Positions 18,538 through 25,637 of a DNA stretch of 64,000 bases are shown here, in pieces. The notes beneath the pieces are model-generated. The model ran no database searches. It was given only the letters and a program-made list of their open reading frames with translations, and had not been told where the DNA came from. How positions within the stretch are numbered: position 1 is the first letter of the stretch; each line of letters opens with the position of its first letter. Where the stretch lies: positions 248,001-312,000 of the forward strand of contig CATLPD010000001.1 in NCBI GenBank assembly GCA_950054485.1, in the 5' to 3' direction. A program made the translations under genes and the position numbers. The DNA comes from an uncultured Alphaproteobacteria bacterium. GTDB taxonomy: Bacteria > Pseudomonadota > Alphaproteobacteria > Micavibrionales > CSBR16-224.

Positions 18538-19530
18538 ATGGCAGACGATCAATCAAAAAACACAGATAATCCGGCAGATCAGGCTGATAACGGCCTGTCC
18601 TTGGATAATAATGCATCTGAAAACACAGCGGACTCATCGCCTCAAAATGACCCGATAGGCGGTCATATCCCTGATGATATCTTTCATTCTCCGAAAGAAG
18701 ATGAAGACAAACCGCAAAGCGCAGCGCCGGCAGCTGCAAAACCTGCACAGGCGCCGCCTGCCACGGGTGCGAAACCCGCATCTCCGCCTCCGGCTAAATC
18801 AGCGCCTGGTGCAAAGAAAAAGAAATTCGCCTTTAAATCAGGCGGCTTGGGATCGGCATCGGATACCCCTGCAAAGCCGTCCTCACCCGCACAGAAAAAA
18901 GATTCTAACGTTCCGCGCGGCGCATTGAACGCCGTTGTCACACGTAACGAATATTACCGTGACGGCTATCGCAATTTGATGAAAATCGCCTTTATCGAGG
19001 GGCTGATCATCGTGGCCCTTGTTGTCACCTTCATTGTCTATATGAATGTGCATCAGGAAAAGAACAGATATTTTGCAACAACCGCTGACGGACGTATTTT
19101 GCAGTTGGCACCGCTGGATCAACCGAATATTTCAACCGCCGCCCTGATGTCCTGGGTTTCACAGGCTGCAACCGAAACAATGACCTTTGGTTTTCATGAT
19201 TATCAACGCCGCCTTCAGGATGCATCGCGTCACTTTACACGCCGCGGCTGGGAAAGTTTCACAACCGCGCTGCAGCGTTCGCGTATTATTGAATCGGTTG
19301 AAAGCCTGCAACAGGTTGTCACCGCAACACCGCGTAGTGCCCCTGTTTTACTGCAGCAGGGCATATTCAACGGCCGCTACCGCTGGATCGTGCGACTGCC
19401 GATGACCGTCACATTTACATCCGGTAATAAAACAAATTCAACCAACCTTGAAGTCACCATTACGATCGAGCGTGTTCCAACGCTTGAAAGCCCGAACGGC
19501 GTCGGTATTGAATCCTGGATCGCGGTATAG
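18538..19530 (+). CDS. dotI: Type IVB secretion protein DotI/IcmL
   Basis: Inner-membrane component of the Dot/Icm core, with a VirB8-like periplasmic domain. 330 residues. The first 130 residues are low-complexity Asp/Asn then Ala/Pro/Lys-rich, longer than in Legionella. Family features follow: DGYRNLMKIAFIEG leading into one membrane helix (about 150-171), YFATTADGRILQLAPLDQP, FTRRGWESF and GIFNGRYRWIVRLPMTVTF. A TATAAA ends 10 bases before the ATG and there is no Shine-Dalgarno, so the transcript may be nearly leaderless. It is the first gene of the eight-gene block. Confidence 0.92.
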   Translation: MADDQSKNTDNPADQADNGLSLDNNASENTADSSPQNDPIGGHIPDDIFHSPKEDEDKPQSAAPAAAKPAQAPPATGAKPASPPPAKSAPGAKKKKFAFKSGGLGSASDTPAKPSSPAQKKDSNVPRGALNAVVTRNEYYRDGYRNLMKIAFIEGLIIVALVVTFIVYMNVHQEKNRYFATTADGRILQLAPLDQPNISTAALMSWVSQAATETMTFGFHDYQRRLQDASRHFTRRGWESFTTALQRSRIIESVESLQQVVTATPRSAPVLLQQGIFNGRYRWIVRLPMTVTFTSGNKTNSTNLEVTITIERVPTLESPNGVGIESWIAV

Positions 19531-19600
19531 GGACACGTTTAAAAGAGATGTGACAATTGGGTAAAACTGTGGTTTTATAAAAACAAAGGAAAAGGGTCTT

Positions 19601-20710
19601 ATGCATATAAAGCACGGTATTTTGACAGCAGTTCTGGGCACGGTTTTGGCCGTGGCGCCCGCTTATGCCCCTGCTTATGCTCAGGACACAGCAGCGCAAG
19701 ACCCGCTGGCAGCACTCGCAACAGCGCAGGATAATCAGGCCGGCCCGCAAGACCCGTTTGCCGGTTTTGATACAGGAACAGCCGGCGCCCAACCGATACA
19801 ACCGCAATTTGCCCCGATGGGCGCGCCATTGCCGACGCAGGCAACACTGCAGGGCTATACCATGACCCCCGAAGAAGTCGCGGAGCTGGAAGCCAAAATG
19901 GAGGCTGAAGCCGCAAAACGTGAAGAAAAAGAGCGTGAAAAGGCCTATGACGCGGCAATCGGTTCGGTTTTACCGCTGCGCCCCGAAGAAATCCGTGAAA
20001 TGCTGGAATTCTTTCGCAAAAGCCGTCAGGCCGCCGAAACACCTTTGATCGTGCCCGAGGCCAAAGTCCAGTTCGAGACGATTTCAATGGACCCCAGCGC
20101 CCTGCCCAGCCTGATCAAGCTGGCACCTGGACACGTAACCACGCTTAACATACAGGATATTACAGGTATGCCTTGGCCCGTGCGCGATGTCAGCTGGGCC
20201 GGCGAATTTGATGTGACACCGCCTGATGAAGGCGGCCATGTCGTGCGTATCACGCCATTGACGGCACATGGTATCGGTAACATGTCTATCCAACTGGTTG
20301 ATCTGGCAACACCGATTACATTTTCTCTGCAGACAGGTCTGTCTGTCAGCCATTACAGATTTGATGCACAAATTCCGAAAATGGGCCCACTGGCCGAAAT
20401 TCCGCTGATTGACCAAGGCGGCCTTGATGCCGTTGCCGGTGACCAGAACCTGATTTCATTTTTGGAGGGGATCCCCCCGCAGGCTTCAGATAAACTTGAT
20501 GTTCAGGGCGTTGATGCCCGCACCAAGATCTGGGCCTTTAACGACCAGTATTTTGTGCGCACACCTTTGGTCTTATTATCGCCCGCATGGAACAGCAGCG
20601 TGAAATCTTCTGATGGCATGAATGTTTATGCCCTGAACGAAGCCCCTGTGCTGTTATTGTCGGATAACGGGCGCATGGTTCAGGCCTATGTCGAACCGCA
20701 GGAGGAATAG
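19601..20710 (+). CDS. dotH: Type IVB secretion protein DotH/IcmK
   Basis: Outer-membrane core protein of Dot/Icm, forming with DotC and DotD the ring around DotG. 369 residues with a signal peptide (cut near AYAPAYAQ, residue 27-28). A Pro/Gln-rich linker and a charged helix (EEVAELEAKMEAEAAKREEK) lead to the conserved domain: LPLRPEEIREMLEFFRKSR, GHVTTLNIQDITGMPWPVRD, NMSIQLVDLATPITFSLQTG and the C-terminal WAFNDQYFVRTP. It lies between dotI and dotG, 3 bases before dotG, as in Legionella. Confidence 0.93.
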   Translation: MHIKHGILTAVLGTVLAVAPAYAPAYAQDTAAQDPLAALATAQDNQAGPQDPFAGFDTGTAGAQPIQPQFAPMGAPLPTQATLQGYTMTPEEVAELEAKMEAEAAKREEKEREKAYDAAIGSVLPLRPEEIREMLEFFRKSRQAAETPLIVPEAKVQFETISMDPSALPSLIKLAPGHVTTLNIQDITGMPWPVRDVSWAGEFDVTPPDEGGHVVRITPLTAHGIGNMSIQLVDLATPITFSLQTGLSVSHYRFDAQIPKMGPLAEIPLIDQGGLDAVAGDQNLISFLEGIPPQASDKLDVQGVDARTKIWAFNDQYFVRTPLVLLSPAWNSSVKSSDGMNVYALNEAPVLLLSDNGRMVQAYVEPQEE

Positions 20711-20713
20711 ATC

Positions 20714-22072
20714 ATGGCTGATGACGATTTTGATCTGGATGATGATATTTTTGATGACGAGCCGCAAAGCGCCAAAGTTACAATCGTAAAATTGTGGCAG
20801 GATAACCCTGTTTTCAAAATCGGGGTAATCGTTGTTGCTGTTATTGTGGCCTATATATCATGGGCTGTATTTTTTAAACAGGATGAAAACGCGTTAAATG
20901 TTTCACGTGTTAATACCTCACCGGATGTGACGTCCATTCCCGGTGAAGGCGAAGTCTCACCTGAATTTCGCGATGCGATTATCGCCGCTGACCAGCAGCG
21001 TCTGGAGCAAGCCCAGCAAGAGGGCGGCAGCACCCTGCCCACACCGATCGGAAGCGAAGCTTCAAAAATTCCGACGCAAGATAACATCAATGATCTGGGC
21101 GAAGACCCGCTGGAATCATGGCGCGCAAGAAACGACCCTGTGGAAATCGGGCAAAGCGAAATTGGTGCGAACCCGCCATCAACTGCCGACCTGCCGCCTG
21201 TACTGGATTCATTTACACCACCGATTTCACCGCAAAATCAGGTACAGCCGAATGCGCCGCAGCCCCAGCCGCAAAACCAGTATAATCAGGATATGGCCGC
21301 CCGCATGGCCGAACAAATGCAGGTTATCATGGGCACAAAACAGCCCCAGGCTGCAAACCTGATTACAACCGGATACCCGTCAATGTACGAGAGTTTCCTT
21401 TCCGAGCAGGAAGAAGCCGATCAGCGCGCCGCGGAATATGCACAAAACGAATATGGCGATGCGTCAGGGTATGACCAAAATGATGCATTTAACGAAGATA
21501 GTGATGACGTTGAACGCGATGTTATTCTGAACGCCGGAACCGTTTCATATGCGCAGATCATCAACGCCGTTAACTCTGACATTCGCGGGCCCGTTCTGGC
21601 CCATATCCTGTCCGGCCCCATGTCAGGTGGACGGGCGATTGGTGAATTCCAGCTTGAAGACGAATATCTGGTATTGACCTTTAACCGCATCGTTAAAGAT
21701 GACAAGGTTTACGGTTCCGAGGCCTATGCGCTGGATGCCGATACAACCCTGACCGGCGTTCGTACAGATGTTAACCGTCACTGGATACGCCGTGTGATTT
21801 TACCCGCAGCTGCAGAATTTATTGCAGGTGTGGGCGAGGCCATTGCCGACACGAATACAACAACAGTTGTGGTTGACGGCGGCGCGGCTGTCAGTTCGGA
21901 AGATGAGCTAGATACCGGCGAAGAACTGGCCAAAGGTGTCGAACGCGGCGCCGAGCGCATATCAGACATTATTGATGAAGAATCCGATCGTGAAGTGACC
22001 GTTACAATCGCCAAAGGCACACCCATCGGTCTGTTGTTTACCGAGTCTATATATGAAGGGGACGCTCAATAA
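20714..22072 (+). CDS. dotG: Type IVB secretion protein DotG/IcmE
   Basis: Central channel protein of Dot/Icm, with a VirB10-like C-terminal domain. 452 residues, much shorter than Legionella DotG because the long pentapeptide-repeat middle is absent. Order: acidic cytoplasmic head (DDDFDLDDDIFDDE), one membrane helix (about 33-55), Pro/Gln-rich linker, and from about residue 269 the VirB10-type domain VILNAGTVSYAQIINAVNSD, GPVLAHILSGPMSGGRAIGE, WIRRVILPAAAEFIAGVGEA and KGTPIGLLFTES. The stop overlaps the dotF start by one base, so the two are translationally coupled. Confidence 0.94.
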   Translation: MADDDFDLDDDIFDDEPQSAKVTIVKLWQDNPVFKIGVIVVAVIVAYISWAVFFKQDENALNVSRVNTSPDVTSIPGEGEVSPEFRDAIIAADQQRLEQAQQEGGSTLPTPIGSEASKIPTQDNINDLGEDPLESWRARNDPVEIGQSEIGANPPSTADLPPVLDSFTPPISPQNQVQPNAPQPQPQNQYNQDMAARMAEQMQVIMGTKQPQAANLITTGYPSMYESFLSEQEEADQRAAEYAQNEYGDASGYDQNDAFNEDSDDVERDVILNAGTVSYAQIINAVNSDIRGPVLAHILSGPMSGGRAIGEFQLEDEYLVLTFNRIVKDDKVYGSEAYALDADTTLTGVRTDVNRHWIRRVILPAAAEFIAGVGEAIADTNTTTVVVDGGAAVSSEDELDTGEELAKGVERGAERISDIIDEESDREVTVTIAKGTPIGLLFTESIYEGDAQ

Positions 22073-23232
22073 TGGTCGATTCCTCCGATGACGATTTTGA
22101 AGAATGGTCAGATGATGAAGATGGCTTTGATGACTTTGACGACGAAGTCTACGAAGGCGATCAGTCTCCCTCGACGCAAAGCAACAAGAAACCAATGCTT
22201 GTCATGGGTGGTGCCATCGTTCTTCTATCGGTAATTGGCGGATATCTGGCAAAGGATATCCTGCTTCAGCCCCAAGATACGCCATTAACGCCAAACACGG
22301 TTAATATTTCAGCCAGTGACCCGCTGTCACAGCAGGCCACAGCGCCATCTGCCATTCCGCCAGATAATGGGCAAGCACCGGCTGATCTTTCTGTTTACAA
22401 TACAGACAATGCTGCAAACCTTGTCGAGGACAGTGATTTTGGCGTCGATATGTCGGGCGGAATGGATGCCAATGAAAACCCGTTTGATGATCTTTCGGAT
22501 ATGGGCGGAGCCCCGGTTGAAAACAATGATACCCCAGTGGCCATACCTTTTGATAATCCCAATACCGGAAACCCTGATGATGACACCATCATCAGTATCG
22601 AAACATTGAACATTGACGATTTATCGGCTCCTCAGGCCCCCGTCATGGAAATCCCGTCACAGGAAATGGTACAGAATCAGAATGAGATCGAAAACCAACC
22701 CGAGTCTACAGCGCCGCAGGACCAAAATATAATCTCGCAATTGACCGATATCGTAGATACCCAGTTGTCGGAAACCACTATTTCGAATGGTGGTAATGAC
22801 GATGTTTCTGCTGCTCAAATGCAAAGCCAGATGGACGGATTAAAAAGGGAAAACGATCAGCTGACCAAAGAAATCTCAAGCCTTAATCAAAAAATAGATT
22901 TTTTGGAAGGGGCACTTAAGAGTAAGGACACAGCCGCCAAAGAGGTCACGACCCCGCCAGCGCAGCAAGATTCCAGTGCGGATGCGCCGCAGGTACGTAC
23001 CAGAACAATTACAACACCACCAAAGCCTACACTCCCCCCAATACAGGCGAAACAATGGGTTCTACGGGCCGCGACATCCAATCAAGCCGTTATTTCAGAA
23101 CCCGGCAGCCAGAACCTTATATCGGTCAGCGTTGGGGAAAACGTTCCCGGATACGGGCGCGTACAATCAATATTCTGGAGCCCGGATTCGGGTTGGCAAA
23201 TCTTAACAGCGGGTGGAGCCATCCGCCAATGA
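22072..23232 (+). CDS. dotF: Type IVB secretion protein DotF/IcmG-like
   Basis: 386-residue inner-membrane protein assigned to DotF/IcmG by architecture and by its place between dotG and dotE. It has a strongly acidic head (EEWSDDEDGFDDFDDEVYEG), one membrane helix (about 42-63), a long acidic linker and a coiled coil (about 248-285, MDGLKRENDQLTKEISSLNQ). A small C-terminal domain follows, KQWVLRAATSNQAVI ... GENVPGYGRVQSI ... GWQILTAGGAIR. Sequence conservation in this family is low, so the name leans on synteny. The start ATG overlaps the dotG stop. Confidence 0.8.
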   Translation: MVDSSDDDFEEWSDDEDGFDDFDDEVYEGDQSPSTQSNKKPMLVMGGAIVLLSVIGGYLAKDILLQPQDTPLTPNTVNISASDPLSQQATAPSAIPPDNGQAPADLSVYNTDNAANLVEDSDFGVDMSGGMDANENPFDDLSDMGGAPVENNDTPVAIPFDNPNTGNPDDDTIISIETLNIDDLSAPQAPVMEIPSQEMVQNQNEIENQPESTAPQDQNIISQLTDIVDTQLSETTISNGGNDDVSAAQMQSQMDGLKRENDQLTKEISSLNQKIDFLEGALKSKDTAAKEVTTPPAQQDSSADAPQVRTRTITTPPKPTLPPIQAKQWVLRAATSNQAVISEPGSQNLISVSVGENVPGYGRVQSIFWSPDSGWQILTAGGAIRQ

Positions 23233-23430
23233 GCAAAGAATCATGTAACTTTTCATACAAAGGGTTATTTTTACGAGACAGGGCCTAAAATTAAAACAGA
23301 CAATAATACCAATAGCTTACGCGTTAAAAAAGGTTAATTTTCTGCCGGAAAATTTGCAAAATCTTAAGAATTATGGTTTAATCTAAGAATAGACAAAAGT
23401 TTATTGCGGAAGGTACAGAGAGGGGCACTT

Positions 23431-24357
23431 TTGAATCATCTCGCAAAAATTCTGATAATTGCGTCTGTGTTTTTAATACAGACTTCTTCAGCTTTTGCCG
23501 GCAGTGTCGGGGGAAGCATGGGCAATGTCGTATCTTCTTTTACAAATTTTCCTACACTTTTAAGTACATTTGCTTATCTGGCAGGTATTTTCAGTATCGC
23601 ATGGGCCATTTTCACATTCCGCGATCACGTGGATGGCGGCGGTGGCGCACCACCTTTGTCAACAGCAGTCAAACGTATGCTGATGGGCGGGATGTTCTTG
23701 GCTACTCCAGCCATTATGGATGCAACCGTTGAAACCCTGATTGGTAACGGTATGGTTGGATCAACAGCCAATGTCATGAATAATACGTCATGCAATGCAA
23801 CAGGACCATCAACATTGGATACAATGGCCGTTTGCTTTATTAGCGATATTTCCGGTCCAATATCATTACTATTGTCCGCTTTTTGCTATATCGGCGGCGC
23901 TATGTTGATACTCTTTGGTATTTCGCGCGTCACCCGCAGTTATCAGGAAGGCGCACGCGGACCGACGGGAATCGGCACAATTATGACCTTTTTATCAGGC
24001 GGTGCATTATTATCTCTCAGCGAGATGATGGGTGCCTTTTCAACAAGTCTATTCGGCGGCGCCACGGCATCAATTACACCTCAGTTAACAGGTGATGTTG
24101 CACAGGCTGTTGGCCAGAATGCACAAATTATAACAACAACGATTTCCGCAGTGGTTGCGTTTATCGGAATTGTAGGGTGGATTGCCTTCATACGCGGGTG
24201 GTTCGTTCTAAAAGCTGTTGCCGATGGAAGTCAGCAAGCCTCAATTACGCAGGCCCTGACATTTCTATTCGGTGGCGCCCTTGCGGTCAATATCGGTGAT
24301 GTGGTTAATGCTATTTCCGCATCTGTCGGTGGCCAATTGGGTATTGCATTTACCTAA
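23431..24357 (+). CDS. dotE: Type IVB secretion protein DotE/IcmC-like, with two repeated modules
   Basis: 308 residues. The TTG at 23431 is chosen because AGAGAGGGG lies just upstream and a signal peptide follows at once (NHLAKILIIASVFLIQTSSAFA); the TTG at 23404 has no such site. Several membrane helices are visible. The module FPTLLSTFAYLAGIFSIAWA with an adjacent helical hairpin ending LMGGMFLATPAIMD is echoed by PISLLLSAFCYIGGAMLIL ... FLSGGALLSLSEMMG. The same pattern makes up most of the next gene (dotP). A hydrophobic C-terminal extension of about 100 residues adds further helices. Named by synteny and pattern. Confidence 0.82.
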   Translation: MNHLAKILIIASVFLIQTSSAFAGSVGGSMGNVVSSFTNFPTLLSTFAYLAGIFSIAWAIFTFRDHVDGGGGAPPLSTAVKRMLMGGMFLATPAIMDATVETLIGNGMVGSTANVMNNTSCNATGPSTLDTMAVCFISDISGPISLLLSAFCYIGGAMLILFGISRVTRSYQEGARGPTGIGTIMTFLSGGALLSLSEMMGAFSTSLFGGATASITPQLTGDVAQAVGQNAQIITTTISAVVAFIGIVGWIAFIRGWFVLKAVADGSQQASITQALTFLFGGALAVNIGDVVNAISASVGGQLGIAFT

Positions 24358-24411
24358 GGTTAATAATCTTATGGTAAATTAGTAAAATCATTGCAAAATA
24401 AGGAGGACACA

Positions 24412-24798
24412 ATGATCAAACAAATTAAAAAAGCATATTACAGAACAGCTGCAATTGCGACTGTGGGCTACATGGCAACTATGTCAGACGCTCTGGCCGG
24501 TAATGCAGGCTTTACTGACATTACAGGTAACATCAAAGGGTCAGTTTCTGAATTTCCAAGCCTTGTAACAACAGCAGCCTACATCGGTGGCGCCGGTCTG
24601 GCGATGGCTGGTGTATTGAAGCTGAAAGCACACGTTGACAACCCACAAACACCATTGAAAGATGGTCTGGTTCGTCTGGGTGCCGGTGGTGGTCTGTTGG
24701 CCTTGCCATTCGTACTGGAAGCGATGGAAACATCTATCGATACAGGTGGCGCAACATACACCTACAACGGCAGCTCGATTGGTGCAATTACACCATAA
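24412..24798 (+). CDS. dotP: Type IVB secretion protein DotP/IcmD
   Basis: 128-residue small membrane protein. It has an N-terminal signal or membrane helix (TAAIATVGYMATMSDALAG) and then the IcmD-type core: FPSLVTTAAYIGGAGLAMAG, KLKAHVDNPQTPLKDGLVRL and GAGGGLLALPFVLEAM. A strong AGGAGG precedes the ATG at 24412. The position after dotE and before dotN matches the Legionella order icmC-icmD-icmJ. A terminator follows immediately. Confidence 0.9.
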   Translation: MIKQIKKAYYRTAAIATVGYMATMSDALAGNAGFTDITGNIKGSVSEFPSLVTTAAYIGGAGLAMAGVLKLKAHVDNPQTPLKDGLVRLGAGGGLLALPFVLEAMETSIDTGGATYTYNGSSIGAITP

Positions 24799-24816
24799 GG
24801 CTTAGAACAACAAAGA

Positions 24817-24848
24817 AGCCCGGCACGCAATGTGCCGGGTTTTTTTTA
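24817..24848 (+). terminator. Strong terminator inside the dot/icm block
   Basis: CCCGGCAC (24819-24826), a 5-base loop, GTGCCGGG (24832-24839), then eight T. It separates dotI-H-G-F-E-P from dotN-dotO, which therefore probably have their own promoter. Confidence 0.92.
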
Positions 24849-24858
24849 TCTGCAACCC

Positions 24859-24867
24859 TGCTATAAT
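24859..24867 (+). promoter_or_regulatory. Extended -10 element before dotN, leaderless transcript likely
   Basis: TGCTATAAT is a perfect extended -10. Its last base is followed by six bases and then the dotN ATG, so transcription should begin at or next to the start codon. No Shine-Dalgarno and no clear -35 are present. Confidence 0.55.
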
Positions 24868-24873
24868 AAATTT

Positions 24874-25569
24874 ATGAAGACTTACCCGATCACATATGGT
24901 GTCAGCTCCATCTCGAATAAAGGGCGGATTTTTGTCAAAAATCCGGAGGACGTCACAGAAGAATTCGAAAAAGAGATTTTCGAACGCGATGAATATACGT
25001 GCCAATTCTGCCGCTTTAAATCGGAAAAATATCAAAAGGTGCAATTTATCGGCGAAAATTCAGAAAAACCCGGGAAAGAAAATTTCCTGACCGCCTGCAC
25101 ATATTGTTATCAGTGTTTTCACATTGATCAAATTCCGCGCATGCAATCCGGCAGCATCATCTGGCTGCCCGAACTGGAACAATCCGAACTAAACAATCTG
25201 GCGCGCGCCATCTATATCGCCCGCATTACACAGGGCCCGATGGCCGACGCGGCGCGAGACGCATTGGAAATTCTGATGCGTCGCAAGGAAGAGGCGAAAA
25301 ACAAGCTGGGCACCGATGACCCGCGCATTCTGGCAACGATATTTCAGGATTTTATGGAGGGTAAAGAATACGCCCGCCGCTCCAGCCGTATAAAAGGCTT
25401 TCGTATAATGCCGCTTGATCGCCGCCTTGTGCGCGAAGGCGATCTGGAATTCAACCAATTTCCACAGATGCTGGCCTATTGGCGCTCTGCCAATGGCCCT
25501 TATGGACCCACCCCACCACGCAGCTGGCCCGAGCTTTTTTACAATATAAAAGACCGGCTTGCCGCCTGA
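24874..25569 (+). CDS. dotN: Type IVB secretion protein DotN/IcmJ
   Basis: 231-residue cytoplasmic protein of the Dot/Icm coupling complex (it binds DotL in Legionella). It carries a zinc site of HNH-like type, with the pairs CQFC and CTYC plus a further Cys in CTYCYQC, and the conserved phrases FERDEYTCQFCRF, GSIIWLPELEQSELNNL and FRIMPLDRRLV. The C-terminus contains the W-P-E-L motif (RSWPELFYNI). A frame opening at 24832 lies in the preceding terminator, so the ATG at 24874 is used. Confidence 0.93.
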   Translation: MKTYPITYGVSSISNKGRIFVKNPEDVTEEFEKEIFERDEYTCQFCRFKSEKYQKVQFIGENSEKPGKENFLTACTYCYQCFHIDQIPRMQSGSIIWLPELEQSELNNLARAIYIARITQGPMADAARDALEILMRRKEEAKNKLGTDDPRILATIFQDFMEGKEYARRSSRIKGFRIMPLDRRLVREGDLEFNQFPQMLAYWRSANGPYGPTPPRSWPELFYNIKDRLAA

Positions 25570-25637
25570 CAATTCACTTGTTATTAGGCCGAAAGCCTTT
25601 TATCCTGTAATAGAAACCAAGGAACACGTTCGAGACA

